From: an uncultured Flavobacteriaceae bacterium
GTDB taxonomy: Bacteria > Bacteroidota > Bacteroidia > Flavobacteriales > Flavobacteriaceae
Assembly: GCA_947502635.1 (NCBI GenBank)
Contig: CANNAN010000016.1
Span: 20,813-84,812, forward strand
DNA length: 64,000 nucleotides
Reading direction: 5' to 3'
A program made the position numbers and the translations under genes. The notes beneath the pieces are model-generated. The model was not told the DNA's origin and searched no databases. It saw only the letters and a list, made by a program, of their open reading frames with translations. Below are positions 48,079 through 57,962 of this stretch, piece after piece; within the stretch, counting starts at the first letter, position 1; each line of letters starts with the position of its first letter.

Positions 48079-49572
48079 TTACTTTAAATTGAAAGCTTGG
48101 TTTTTCACTAATAGAATCATCGTATTGATATCATCTTTTAAGAGTCTATCCTCTTCTAATTTTGTAACTTTTTTTCTGATGATTTTAAAGTTTTCTTCAA
48201 TAATATCTGAAAAAGTGTTGGGTCTCCTAAATTCTAAAGCCTGTGCAGCATACATTAATTCTATGGCTAATATTTTGTCGATATTTCCTAATATTTGATT
48301 GAACTTACGACCAGAAATACTTCCCATAGATACATGGTCTTCTTGTCCTAAAGACGTTGGAATACTATCTGCCGAAGGTGGGAAGCACAATGATTTGTTT
48401 TCTGTAACCAATGCTGCAGTTGTGTATTGCGGAATCATAAAACCAGAATTTAATCCACCACTGCTGGTTAATAACCGTGGTAAGCCAAACTTACCTTCTA
48501 ATAATAAATAGCACCTTCTATCTGAAATATTTCCCAATTCTGAGGCAGCTATAGAGGCATAATCTAATGCCATAGCTAAAGGCTGTCCGTGAAAGTTTCC
48601 TCCAGAAATAGCTTCCGTATCGCTTAAAACGATGGGATTATCGGTAACAGAATTCATTTCTATTTCTGCTAATTCTTTTAAATGATAATAAGCGTTTCTA
48701 GAAGCGCCATGCACTTGAGGGATACAACGCATTGAATAAGGGTCTTGAACACGTTCGCAATCTTCATGAGATGTTACATTTTGTGATTTATAAAGGAGCA
48801 TAAACATTCTTTCAGCGACTTCAATAGTACCTTTAAAAGGGCGTATTCTATGTAATTCATCTCTAAATGGGGACGAACTACCTTGATACCCTTCAATACT
48901 CATAGCCCCTGCAACATCTGCTAAATCTAATAAATACTCCATTTTATGCAGACCTATAATAGTATGTGCTAAAATAAATTGCGTGCCATTTATTAGCCCC
49001 AACCCTTCTTTAGCTTTTAATTTCAAAGGCTTTAGCTGGTGTTTTTCTAATCCAATTTTAGCAGGTTCAATTTGGTTATCAATCCAAAACTCCCCTTCTC
49101 CAATCAATGGTAAAAATAAATGTGATAATGGTGCTAAATCTCCTGATGCACCAACAGAGCCTTGTTCAGGAACTACAGGCAATAAATCATTATCAATAAA
49201 ATATAAAATCCTTTCAATTAATTCTAACCGAACTCCAGAATACCCTTGACATAAGGCATGTACCTTACAAATCATCATGATTTTAGATAATACTTTGTCT
49301 ATAGGCTCTCCGACACCAACAGCATGTGTAATCAATAGGTTTTCCTGTAATTTATTGGTTTCTTCCGATGTAATTTGAACATCGCACAAAGGTCCAAACC
49401 CAGTATTAATACCATAAACTGCCTTATTCCCTGCAGCCATAGTTTCTACCCTTTTCCTACAGGCAATCACCTGTTCTTTTGTTTCAGAAGTTATAACCGC
49501 ATTTAATTCCCCATTAGAAATAGCCAACACCTTATCTACCGTTAAATTATCTGTTCCGTATTTAAATGTCAT
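48079..49572 (-). CDS. hutH: Histidine ammonia-lyase
   Basis: HutH removes ammonia from histidine to give urocanate, the first step of the pathway. The 497-residue product has the Ala-Ser-Gly triad that forms the MIO cofactor (A142-S143-G144 in GSVGASGDLAPLSH). YGINTGFG (53-60), NGTQF near 195 and QDPYSMRCIPQVHG near 273 are also present. It is first in the operon, and its start is 80 bases from the divergent LysR gene. Confidence 0.97.
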   Translation of the reverse strand: MTFKYGTDNLTVDKVLAISNGELNAVITSETKEQVIACRKRVETMAAGNKAVYGINTGFGPLCDVQITSEETNKLQENLLITHAVGVGEPIDKVLSKIMMICKVHALCQGYSGVRLELIERILYFIDNDLLPVVPEQGSVGASGDLAPLSHLFLPLIGEGEFWIDNQIEPAKIGLEKHQLKPLKLKAKEGLGLINGTQFILAHTIIGLHKMEYLLDLADVAGAMSIEGYQGSSSPFRDELHRIRPFKGTIEVAERMFMLLYKSQNVTSHEDCERVQDPYSMRCIPQVHGASRNAYYHLKELAEIEMNSVTDNPIVLSDTEAISGGNFHGQPLAMALDYASIAASELGNISDRRCYLLLEGKFGLPRLLTSSGGLNSGFMIPQYTTAALVTENKSLCFPPSADSIPTSLGQEDHVSMGSISGRKFNQILGNIDKILAIELMYAAQALEFRRPNTFSDIIEENFKIIRKKVTKLEEDRLLKDDINTMILLVKNQAFNLK

Positions 49573-49583
49573 TTTATAAAAAA

Positions 49584-49614
49584 TTGGTGAGTAGCAAAGT
49601 TATCCTTATTTTTG
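49584..49614 (+). promoter_or_regulatory. Promoter of the LysR-type regulator
   Basis: TTG (49584-49586), 20 bases, then TATTTTTG (49607-49614), a near-ideal match. Its -7 element lies inside the LysR box, so the regulator probably limits its own synthesis. Confidence 0.75.
49595..49602 (-). promoter_or_regulatory. hutH promoter -7 element
   Basis: On the minus strand this reads TAACTTTG, 23 bases before the hutH start. There is no matching -33 TTG, which fits a promoter needing an activator. It overlaps the left arm of the LysR box. Confidence 0.6.
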
Positions 49615-49620
49615 ATAACT
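49598..49620. promoter_or_regulatory. LysR-type operator between hutH and its regulator
   Basis: AGTTATC-N9-GATAACT is a perfect 7-bp inverted repeat containing the classical ATC-N9-GAT (T-N11-A) LysR box. It overlaps both divergent -7 elements. A third half-site, AGTTATCAAA, recurs at 49656-49665 at the regulator's start codon. Confidence 0.8.
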
Positions 49621-49652
49621 AATAATACCATTTATATCATCAAATAATAACA

Positions 49653-50540
49653 ATGAGTTATCAAATAGAATTGAGACATGTAAAATACTTTTTGGCAGTT
49701 GCAGAAGATTTACACTTTAGAAAAGCAGCAGAACGGTTATTTATTTCACAACCAGGGTTAAGCAGGCAAATTAAGCAGATGGAAGATGATTTAGGCATCC
49801 TTTTATTTGAAAGACATAACAGGAAAGTAATACTTACTAAGGCTGGTGAATATCTTAAAGAAGAATTAGCCTTAAATTTAAAAAGCTTAGAACATACTTT
49901 TTATCACGCTAAATTACTAAATGATGGAAAAAAAGGTGACTTAAAGTTTGGTTATGTAGGGTCTGCCATGCAAGAAATAATTCCAAATTTATTGATGGCA
50001 TTCAAAAAAGAACATCCTAATGTCCTTTTTAATTTGAAAGAAATGGATAATCACAAGCAAATAGAAGGTTTACTTTCATACCATATTGATTTAGGGTTTG
50101 TGCGTTTAGACAGAGTGCCAAAAGAATTGGAAATAAAGCCTATTTTAAAAGAAAACTTTTGTTTGGTATTACCACAAGATCATGTTTTAAATAAAGAAAA
50201 CTTTCAGGACTTATATCAACTAAAAGAGGAAGCTTTTATACTATTTGATCCCAAATATAGCGCTACTTATTTTGAAAAAGTCATGCAAATTTTTGATGAC
50301 AGTGATTTTTCTCCCATCGTTTCACATAATACCATTCATGCAAGCTCTATATATAAACTTGTGGAGAACAATTTTGGGGTTTCTATTGTGCCTAAATCTT
50401 TAATAGACATCAATAACAAAAAAGTGAAATTCATTGAATTATCTAACATAAAACAAAAAACAACGCTTTCTATTGTTTGGAATAAGCATAATAGAAATCC
50501 TATTCTTAATAGTATTTTTGATTTTATTTCGACACTTTAG
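49653..50540 (+). CDS. LysR-type transcriptional regulator, likely of hut
   Basis: The 295-residue product has the usual layout. A winged HTH covers residues 1-62 (LRHVKYFLAVAEDLHFRKAAERLFISQPGLSRQIKQ-type helix pair). A linker helix follows, then a two-lobe effector domain beginning near residue 93 (GDLKFGYVGSAMQEIIPNLL). It is divergent from hutHUI with an operator between them, so it most likely controls histidine use; the effector would be histidine or urocanate by analogy, which is not proven. In Proteobacteria the hut regulator is HutC (GntR type), so this is a different solution. Confidence 0.92.
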   Translation: MSYQIELRHVKYFLAVAEDLHFRKAAERLFISQPGLSRQIKQMEDDLGILLFERHNRKVILTKAGEYLKEELALNLKSLEHTFYHAKLLNDGKKGDLKFGYVGSAMQEIIPNLLMAFKKEHPNVLFNLKEMDNHKQIEGLLSYHIDLGFVRLDRVPKELEIKPILKENFCLVLPQDHVLNKENFQDLYQLKEEAFILFDPKYSATYFEKVMQIFDDSDFSPIVSHNTIHASSIYKLVENNFGVSIVPKSLIDINNKKVKFIELSNIKQKTTLSIVWNKHNRNPILNSIFDFISTL

Positions 50541-50550
50541 AAATGAAGTA

Positions 50551-52062
50551 CTATAAGTTAAACCATTCTTGGGTGATCTCTTTTTCTATGTAGTGATTTC
50601 CTTTATGAATGAACTCGTTTTTTATGACGTTGTATTCGTAATCCCCTCCCCAAGTTTCAAAATTCTCAGCTACTTTTTTTATAGCATCGCAGATAAAATA
50701 TACATCCTTATTGGTCATAGTAGGATGAATTGACATTCTTATCCACCCTGGTCGCTCCATTAAGCAGCCTTCTAATATCTTTTGTTCGATAGATTTAGAG
50801 GTTAGTTGGTCTACATTCAATAAATAATGCCCATAAGTTCCTGCACAAGAGCAACCACCTCTGGTTTGTACTCCAAAACGGTCATTTAGCAGCTTAACTA
50901 TCAAATTATAATGGGCATCTTCAATATAAAATGAAAACACTCCTAACCTATCTGTATGCTTTGGCGCCAATATTTTTAGATTTTCTATAGCATTGAGTTT
51001 TTCAAAAATAATGGTATTTAGCTCATGTTCTCTATCCAAAATATTCTGCACCCCCATTTTTTCTTTAAGTTGAATGGATAGTGCGATTTTTATAGCTTGC
51101 AAAAAACCTGGCGTTCCGCCATCTTCTCTGGTCTCTATATCATCAATATAGTCATGATCTCCCCAAGGGTTTGTATAAGACACAGTACCACCTCCTGGAT
51201 TATCTGGAACCAAGTTTTTATATAATTTTTTATTAAAAACCAATACTCCAGAAGATCCTGGACCTCCTAAGAATTTGTGTGGTGAAAAAGTAATAGCATC
51301 TAAATACGCCTCTTCATTTTCTGGGTGCATATCAATATTTATATAGGGGGCAGAACATGCAAAATCGACAAAACATAAACCATTATTTTGGTGCATAATT
51401 TGGGCAACTTCATGATAATTCGTTCTAATACCAGTAACGTTAGAACATCCTGTAATTGCTGCTATTTTAATTGGACAATCTTTATATTTTGCAATAAGTT
51501 TTTCTAAATTTTTAATGCATGGTAACCCCGCTTCATTTGAAGGAATCACTTCAACCTTGGCTATCGTTTCTAACCAAGAAGTTTGATTGGAATGATGTTC
51601 CATGTGAGATACAAAAATGATGGGTCTTAAAGTGTCTGGAACTTGTGTGTACTCCTTTAAATTCTCATTTAATTTCAAACCTAAAATACGTTGAAATTTA
51701 TTAATGGCCCCTGTCATTCCTGTTCCAACCGTTATGAGTACATCTTCTTTTGATGCATTTACATGGCCTTTAATAATATTTCTAGCTTCATGATATGCTA
51801 AAGTCATAGCTGAGCCTGTTATTGAAGTTTCAGTATGCGTGTTAGCAACGAAAGGCCCTATTTCATTAAGTATTTTTTCTTCTATGGGTCTGTATAATCT
51901 TCCACTGGCAGTCCAATCGGCATAAATAATTTTCTGTTTGCCGTAAGGGGATTCAAAAGATTCGTTTGCACCAACTATATTATTTCGAAAGGATTCGAAA
52001 TAATTTTCAAGATTTGAGATATTCGTTTCAGTATTTAGCATACTCTTTATAGTCTTTTTCAT
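50551..52062 (-). CDS. Class V aminotransferase-fold PLP enzyme
   Basis: The 503-residue protein belongs to the aminotransferase class V family (cysteine desulfurase/selenocysteine lyase-like). The PLP lysine is K263 in FSPHKFLGG, with the aspartate in CFVDFACSAPY near 233 and the phosphate-site TVGTGMTGAINK near 111-122. A Cys-rich loop (GGCSCAGTYGHYLL, about 392-405) takes the place of the flexible catalytic Cys loop of desulfurases. It is longer than IscS/SufS by about 90 residues at the C-terminal side. The substrate is uncertain: the Cys loop suggests a desulfurase-like enzyme, but no SUF genes are nearby. Stops of this gene and the LysR gene are 10 bases apart. Confidence 0.88.
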   Translation of the reverse strand: MKKTIKSMLNTETNISNLENYFESFRNNIVGANESFESPYGKQKIIYADWTASGRLYRPIEEKILNEIGPFVANTHTETSITGSAMTLAYHEARNIIKGHVNASKEDVLITVGTGMTGAINKFQRILGLKLNENLKEYTQVPDTLRPIIFVSHMEHHSNQTSWLETIAKVEVIPSNEAGLPCIKNLEKLIAKYKDCPIKIAAITGCSNVTGIRTNYHEVAQIMHQNNGLCFVDFACSAPYINIDMHPENEEAYLDAITFSPHKFLGGPGSSGVLVFNKKLYKNLVPDNPGGGTVSYTNPWGDHDYIDDIETREDGGTPGFLQAIKIALSIQLKEKMGVQNILDREHELNTIIFEKLNAIENLKILAPKHTDRLGVFSFYIEDAHYNLIVKLLNDRFGVQTRGGCSCAGTYGHYLLNVDQLTSKSIEQKILEGCLMERPGWIRMSIHPTMTNKDVYFICDAIKKVAENFETWGGDYEYNVIKNEFIHKGNHYIEKEITQEWFNL

Positions 52063-52233
52063 CTAATATCTATTAGCCTAAAGCGTTCGTTTATTACTTT
52101 ACTCAAATTCAACATGTCTATTATGTCTGTCGGACGTATTCAAGACTTTTTAAGTATTGAATAGTATAATCAATTGTACACGAGACGGAAACTATTTAAT
52201 AAACTGGTATTATCATTTAAAAAAACGTCTTTA

Positions 52234-54183
52234 TTAAAACTTAGAAACGCCTGTTTTTAACCATATATAATATTGATCAACATCAGGTGTATATGCAATA
52301 GGATCTATAAGGTTTTCTTCATTATGATCCATAAGCACATAAAATGGTTGCGAGTTTGTTTTATATTTTATGGTTTGTAACTCACTCCATTTTTGTCCAA
52401 TATATTTTAATTTTTTACCTGGTCTTAATTTAGATTCTACAATATCTTTTACTTCTAATTTACGTTTATCGTCTACATATAACGATATGAGCACCACATC
52501 ATTTTTAAGAATTTCTAAAACTTTAGATTTTACCCAGACATTCTGCTCCATTTTTCTACAATTCACACAAGCATGTCCTGTAAAATCAATCATAACTGGT
52601 TTACCTACTTTTTTAGCATATGCTAAACCTTTATTATAGTCATTAAAAGCTAAAATATTATGAGGCGGCATTAAATGAGCACCTTCAGGAATATCGGCGT
52701 GAGTATCTACCAAACCAGAACCTGTTTTAGCAAAACCAACACCATAAGGAGATTCGCTATAATGTTGTGGTGGCGGGAAAGCACTAATTAAATTTAATGG
52801 CGCTCCCCAAAGCCCAGGAATCATATAAATAGTAAAAGATAAAGCCAGTAATCCTAGACTTAATCGTCCTACAGAAATATGTGTTAATGGTGAATCGTGT
52901 GGTAATTGTATTTTTCCGAAAAGATAGAACGCTAAAGCTCCAAATATAGCGATCCAAATAGCTATAAATACTTCACGCTCTAACCAATGTAGTTGCAATA
53001 CCAAATCAGCGTTTGATAAGAATTTAAATGCTAAAGCTAATTCCAAAAAACCTAAAACCACTTTTACTGTATTTAACCAGCCTCCAGATTTCGGTAATGA
53101 GTTTAACCAGCCCGGAAAGGCTGCAAATAGAGCAAAAGGTAGCGCTATGGCTAACGAGAATCCTAGCATACCAATAATAGGTCCAATTTGACTACCTCCA
53201 GCTGCTGCTTCCACTAGCAAAGTCCCAACTATAGGTCCTGTACAAGAAAAAGATACTATCGCTAATGCCAAGGCCATAAAAAAGATGCCTATCAATCCTC
53301 CGCTATCTGCTCGTTTATCTACTTTATTTGCCCATGAATTGGGTAACATAATTTCGAATGCACCTAAAAAAGAGATTGCAAATATTAATAATAATAGGAA
53401 GAAAACTATGTTAAACCACACATTTGTTGATAGGGCATTAAGGGCATCTGCCCCAAAAATCAAGCTTACAAGGATTCCTAATAAGACATAAATAACTATA
53501 ATCGAAATACCATAAATAATCGCATTTCTAATACCAGCTGCTTTGCTTTTACTTTGTTTAGTAAAGAAACTCACTGTCATTGGAATCATAGGAAATACAC
53601 AGGGAGTCAATAACGCTGCAAAACCAGATAAAAAAGCAATAAAAAAGATGCCCCAAAGTCCTTTTTTAGATCCTGATTTTGGAGACGAACTAGCTTCTTT
53701 AGTATTTATATTATTGGTTTCTGTTACAGAAGTTTTTTTAGGGAAGTTAAAAACTAAATCTACTTCTGTTGGGGGTAAACATTTTGTATCATCACAAACC
53801 ATAAATTCAACAAAACCATTTAATGTGGTTTTATCTCCCGTAACTTCAACTTTTTGTTCAAAAACAGCAGTTTTTTCAAAAAACTTAATCTTCATTTCAA
53901 AAACAGGATCATCGACTGTATGTCCCTCTTCTTCTGAAGTATTCCCTACTATTTTAAAAGCACCATTAGCATCATCATAAATAAATGTTGTTGGAATGGG
54001 ACCATTTTCTGGAACATTTTGTGAGTATAAATGCCATCCTGGTTCTATAGATGCCTTTGAAATTAATTTATATTCTGTTTCTGATATTTTTTCAACTGAT
54101 GATTCCCATTTTACTGGTTCAAAGACCTGTGCATCTACAATGAATATAGAAAATAAGGTTAATAAAAGAATTAATCTTTTCAT
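52234..54183 (-). CDS. dsbD: Thiol:disulfide interchange protein DsbD
   Basis: DsbD moves electrons from cytosolic thioredoxin to periplasmic thiol proteins. The 649-residue product is complete. A signal peptide is followed by the alpha domain (about 20-150) with its C-x4-C pair in CDDTKC. The membrane domain (about 175-465) has conserved CVFPMIPMT and SCTGP cysteines, and the C-terminal gamma thioredoxin domain has ACVNC (near 545). It follows a free-standing alpha-domain gene by 28 bases and is probably co-transcribed with it. The client proteins could include the TlpA-fold lipoproteins in the window (inference). Confidence 0.95.
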   Translation of the reverse strand: MKRLILLLTLFSIFIVDAQVFEPVKWESSVEKISETEYKLISKASIEPGWHLYSQNVPENGPIPTTFIYDDANGAFKIVGNTSEEEGHTVDDPVFEMKIKFFEKTAVFEQKVEVTGDKTTLNGFVEFMVCDDTKCLPPTEVDLVFNFPKKTSVTETNNINTKEASSSPKSGSKKGLWGIFFIAFLSGFAALLTPCVFPMIPMTVSFFTKQSKSKAAGIRNAIIYGISIIVIYVLLGILVSLIFGADALNALSTNVWFNIVFFLLLLIFAISFLGAFEIMLPNSWANKVDKRADSGGLIGIFFMALALAIVSFSCTGPIVGTLLVEAAAGGSQIGPIIGMLGFSLAIALPFALFAAFPGWLNSLPKSGGWLNTVKVVLGFLELALAFKFLSNADLVLQLHWLEREVFIAIWIAIFGALAFYLFGKIQLPHDSPLTHISVGRLSLGLLALSFTIYMIPGLWGAPLNLISAFPPPQHYSESPYGVGFAKTGSGLVDTHADIPEGAHLMPPHNILAFNDYNKGLAYAKKVGKPVMIDFTGHACVNCRKMEQNVWVKSKVLEILKNDVVLISLYVDDKRKLEVKDIVESKLRPGKKLKYIGQKWSELQTIKYKTNSQPFYVLMDHNEENLIDPIAYTPDVDQYYIWLKTGVSKF

Positions 54184-54211
54184 TTATGGCTAATTTAAAT
54201 AATCATTTTTA

Positions 54212-54658
54212 TTATTTTATTTCGAAAATCAAGTCTACTTCTGTAGGAGGTAAACATCTTGAGTCATCACAAACCATGAATTCCACAGTTGCTTCTATTT
54301 TAAAAGCTTCTTTATTTTTAAGTTTTATAACTTGTGTAAAGGATGCTTCGCGTTCAAAATATTTTATTTCCATCTCAAAAATAGGATCATTAACAGTATG
54401 CCCTTTTTCTTCTTTCGTATTTCCCTTTTTTAAATAATTGCCATTACTTTTATAAGTAAAACTTGTAGCTATAGGTCCCCCTTCAGGCACTTTTTGAGAA
54501 TATAGGTGCCAACCAGATTCAATGCTTGCTTTAGATATTAATTTATATTCGGTATCGGATATTTTCTCTACCGAAGTATCCCATTTTACTGGATTTAAAA
54601 TTTGAGAGTTCCCTATTGTTAAAGAAAATAAGGTTAATAAGAGAATAAGTTTTTTCAT
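54212..54658 (-). CDS. Free-standing DsbD alpha-domain protein
   Basis: The 148-residue product has a signal peptide (ending GNSQ) and a single DsbD N-terminal domain. It is clearly a copy of the start of the DsbD just downstream. Signal peptide and mature sequence align over the full length ([22 protein letters not shown]), and the redox pair is kept (CDDSRC). It stops where the membrane domain would begin. It is likely a soluble periplasmic acceptor of electrons from DsbD, or a shuttle to a second set of targets. The gene comes first in the pair, 28 bases before dsbD. Confidence 0.9.
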   Translation of the reverse strand: MKKLILLLTLFSLTIGNSQILNPVKWDTSVEKISDTEYKLISKASIESGWHLYSQKVPEGGPIATSFTYKSNGNYLKKGNTKEEKGHTVNDPIFEMEIKYFEREASFTQVIKLKNKEAFKIEATVEFMVCDDSRCLPPTEVDLIFEIK

Positions 54659-54682
54659 AATATCACTTTACATATTTTTTAT

Positions 54683-54714
54683 AAAAGGGCTATTTTATAA
54701 AAATAACCCTTTTT
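54683..54714 (-). terminator. Terminator after the M16 peptidase gene
   Basis: The arms AAAAGGG.TATTTT and AAAATA.CCCTTTT form a long stem with a short ATA loop. It lies about 100 bases after the peptidase stop and before the detached DsbD-domain gene. Confidence 0.7.
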
Positions 54715-54815
54715 ACTATCTTTCTATATATATTTCAATAGACTAACTCGAATATAATTAACACAAAAACAAAAGTATTAAGAAAGATATTGATATTTTA
54801 ATTTTACGTTTTATT

Positions 54816-57647
54816 TTACGCTTTAGGTTTGAATACAATTTCATAAGACTTTGCTTCTTTTAAAAGTGTCTTAGCAAAGTTTTGAATATCTTTTATCGTA
54901 ATCTTATTAACAAGATCTTCAAAATTCTTTGAATCGTTCATATTGTAACCTTCACGATAAAAACGTGTAAGCAAACGCATGTCATAACTATTATAATCTT
55001 TTTGTTGTTTTCTTTCCTTTAAATAATTTGTTAATGTTTTATCCAAATCCTCTTGAATAATATTTCCTTGTGCTATTTTATTTATTTCTTCATGTACAAT
55101 CTTTATTAACATTTCTACTTTTTCTGGGTTGCAATCAAAATTAACAGAAACGGATGCTTTTTGCAATGGGCGTTTAGACAAACCTGCACTAGTACTGGCT
55201 CCATAAGTTCCTCCTTCTTCTTCTCTTAAAGTTTCTGTATATCTTAAATCTAACATATCTCCAAATGCGCGAGCTATTAAAGCATTCTTTAAACTATATT
55301 TATAGTCATTTTTATATGAAATCCTTACAGAACTTTTTGGATCTTCCATTTTTAGATAGATATCTTTATCTATTTTTTCACTTAGCCAAGGTGTAGAGTT
55401 ATCTTTCCAATTTTCTTTTATATTATTAGTAGGAATACTAGCTATATATTTTTCCAATAAAGGCTTAAGCGTATCTTTTTGAATATCGCCTACAATAAAA
55501 AATTCAAAATCTGCTGCATTACCAAATCTGTCATTGTAGATCGTTTTTATTTTATCAAAAGAAATTTCTTTAATAAAATCATCATTAAATATGCGTCGTT
55601 TCGGGTTATCAGTTCCATACAAAGTAACCGTCATACTATCCTTCATTTTCTCGGCAACATTTTCTTTCCTTCTTATTTTATAGTTTTCTACATTTTGCAT
55701 AATCACATCAAATCCGTTTTCATCAAAACGAGGCTTTACAAAACGAAGATATACCATCTGTAACATGGTCTCTGTATCTTTTGTTACAGATGATCCTGAT
55801 ATGCTTTCTGACAAATCTGAAATCTTTATTTGGGTACTAGCCGTTTTTCCTGCCAATACTTTTGGTAAATCTGTAGCAGAATAATCACCTAATCCAGAAT
55901 ATTGAATAACATTAGTTAATAAATCTGCTGAAGGTAAATCTGAATTATTTAGTAATGATCTACCTCCCTTGCTTATCGCTTTTAATTTTACATCATTGGC
56001 ATTCTTATTGGCATGTTTATAATGTATTTTAATGCCATTATTTAAAGTAAACGTTGTTGAAGCCAGTGTTTTATTTTCTTCTTCGGAAGTAATAGCACCT
56101 TTTTTAATTATAATACCAGAAATTAATGTTTTCCCTCCAAATTCATCTGTATAAGCTTCTATTGAAGTATCTTGCTCTACTTCATTTATTATATTAAGAG
56201 CGGCCTCTTTGGTTAAATTATCATTACCATCAACCCCTGTTACTGTTAAAAATCTATTTTTATCTGAATACAGTTTTTTAAATGCCCCATGAACTTCTTC
56301 AAATTTTAATGTGTTAAAAATTGTTTTTACAATTTCAAACTCCTTTTCAATATCAGTAATAGGCACATTATTTAAATAATCATCTTGTATTAATTGAACA
56401 ATACGACCGTGAGGCATATCCTCCTTTTTACTAATCTGATTTTCATAATAGCTTGTAAAATCCGTAATAGTTCTTTCTATTTCTGCTTTAGCAAAACCAA
56501 ATTTTACTGCTCTATTAACTTCTGTTAAAACAGATTTAAATGCTGCATGCTGTTGGTTTGGTTTTGGAAACACCGAAATATTAAATGTTTTTGTTGACCT
56601 AGAATGATCGGAATAACTTATCCGTGCTCCTAAAAAGGTCGCTTCTGGTTTTCTGGAAAGTTCATTAATTCTTGCAGATAACATATTTGTGATCATACCA
56701 TTTAGCAAAGATGCTTTTAAATTTGCGACTGTTTCTTCTTTTAATGGCTTTGGGTGTCTTATTCCAAAACTTATGCTAGATGTAGAAACCTCTTCATCCA
56801 TAGCCATAGAATATAACAATGTATCATTATCTGGAATAGTAACTACAAAACGTTCTTTCGGAGAGTTTACTGATGGGATTTTCGAGAACAATGCCTTTAT
56901 TTTTTCTTCAACTTGGTTAATATCTATATCCCCTATTATAGCAATAGCTTGTAAATCGGTTCTATACCAATCATGATAAAAATCACGTAGTGCTTTGTAT
57001 TCAAAATTTTCAACGATATCCATTAACCCAATTGGTAAACGTTGTGCATATTTTGAATTATTAAACATGGCCCCTATGTTTTTCTGAAGAATTCGCATGC
57101 CTCCGCTCTGTCTTGTACGCCATTCTTCTTTAATAACACCTCTTTCTGCATCAATCTCCTCGTCTGTTAACAATAAATAATTTGACCAATCATGCAAAAC
57201 TAATAAGCCTGTGTCTATGAGTTCTGGTGTTGTTGGAATGTTGTTTATATTATATACTGTTTCATCAAAAGAGGTATATGCATTAATATCTTTTCCAAAA
57301 ACTAATCCATGTTTTTGCATCGTATCCAAAATCCCCTTCCCTACAAAGTTTTTGGTTCCATTAAATGCCATATGTTCTAAAAAATGAGCCAACCCTTGTT
57401 GATTCTCGTTTTCTAATATGGAGCCTACATTTTGAATAATATAATAACTTGCTACATTTTTAGTGACATCTGTACTTTTTAGGTAATAGGTCATACCATT
57501 TGAAAGCACTCCTTTTTTTATACTTTGATCTATAGGTAGCAGCTTATTTAACTCTAAATTTTTATTCATCTCCTGTGCAAATAAATTAGTTATTATGCCT
57601 ACCATAAAAAGTAAAGATGCAAGTACTTTAACCTGTTGCTTAATCAT
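54816..57647 (-). CDS. M16 family zinc metallopeptidase
   Basis: M16 (pitrilysin/insulinase-type) peptidases degrade peptides in the periplasm or at the surface. The 943-residue product has a signal peptide (ends TNLFAQ). The inverted zinc motif HFLEH (88-92) lies in GLAHFLEHMAFNGTKNF, with the more distant Glu in the GVIKEEWR region near 170. The second, catalytically silent half starts at about 530 (FTLNNGIKIHYKHANKN). A late RYTETLREEEGGTYGA segment (about 815) is typical. Four-domain architecture in one chain matches the usual size of around 940 in this phylum. Confidence 0.93.
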   Translation of the reverse strand: MIKQQVKVLASLLFMVGIITNLFAQEMNKNLELNKLLPIDQSIKKGVLSNGMTYYLKSTDVTKNVASYYIIQNVGSILENENQQGLAHFLEHMAFNGTKNFVGKGILDTMQKHGLVFGKDINAYTSFDETVYNINNIPTTPELIDTGLLVLHDWSNYLLLTDEEIDAERGVIKEEWRTRQSGGMRILQKNIGAMFNNSKYAQRLPIGLMDIVENFEYKALRDFYHDWYRTDLQAIAIIGDIDINQVEEKIKALFSKIPSVNSPKERFVVTIPDNDTLLYSMAMDEEVSTSSISFGIRHPKPLKEETVANLKASLLNGMITNMLSARINELSRKPEATFLGARISYSDHSRSTKTFNISVFPKPNQQHAAFKSVLTEVNRAVKFGFAKAEIERTITDFTSYYENQISKKEDMPHGRIVQLIQDDYLNNVPITDIEKEFEIVKTIFNTLKFEEVHGAFKKLYSDKNRFLTVTGVDGNDNLTKEAALNIINEVEQDTSIEAYTDEFGGKTLISGIIIKKGAITSEEENKTLASTTFTLNNGIKIHYKHANKNANDVKLKAISKGGRSLLNNSDLPSADLLTNVIQYSGLGDYSATDLPKVLAGKTASTQIKISDLSESISGSSVTKDTETMLQMVYLRFVKPRFDENGFDVIMQNVENYKIRRKENVAEKMKDSMTVTLYGTDNPKRRIFNDDFIKEISFDKIKTIYNDRFGNAADFEFFIVGDIQKDTLKPLLEKYIASIPTNNIKENWKDNSTPWLSEKIDKDIYLKMEDPKSSVRISYKNDYKYSLKNALIARAFGDMLDLRYTETLREEEGGTYGASTSAGLSKRPLQKASVSVNFDCNPEKVEMLIKIVHEEINKIAQGNIIQEDLDKTLTNYLKERKQQKDYNSYDMRLLTRFYREGYNMNDSKNFEDLVNKITIKDIQNFAKTLLKEAKSYEIVFKPKA

Positions 57648-57962
57648 TCGTAGTTGTGTTTTTATTTATAATATACTAAGGAAACATTTTGTCTTACTTC
57701 TACGTATTAATAAAATGTTAAAATTGATTTTTATCCTCTAAAATCTTATTTTAATAGCTTTTTGAAAGAGGTATTTAACACTACTACAAATAAAAATTAG
57801 AATGGGTGGTTCAACAAATAGATTATTTATATAAAGCTGAATTCTTAATACACTTTTAAATTTGATAATAGCATATTCCATTTTAGGGCTATTTACTCAA
57901 TCAAAAGGCTTTTTTACTCATTCTTGGTTTTATTTTATGCAGATCTTATCTTTATTTGAGCT
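57648..57962. other. Intergenic stretch between divergent genes, about 315 bases
   Basis: AT-rich DNA between the M16 peptidase and the Cys-motif/CarboxypepD gene. It must hold both promoters, but I see only weak -7-like matches (for example TATCTTTA near 57950). No RNA structure, repeat or open frame worth naming was found. Confidence 0.5.

Noticed and set aside
53543..53980. 145-codon frame on the + strand inside dsbD
   Set aside because: It is a shadow of the DsbD alpha/membrane-domain coding sequence and has no recognisable domain.
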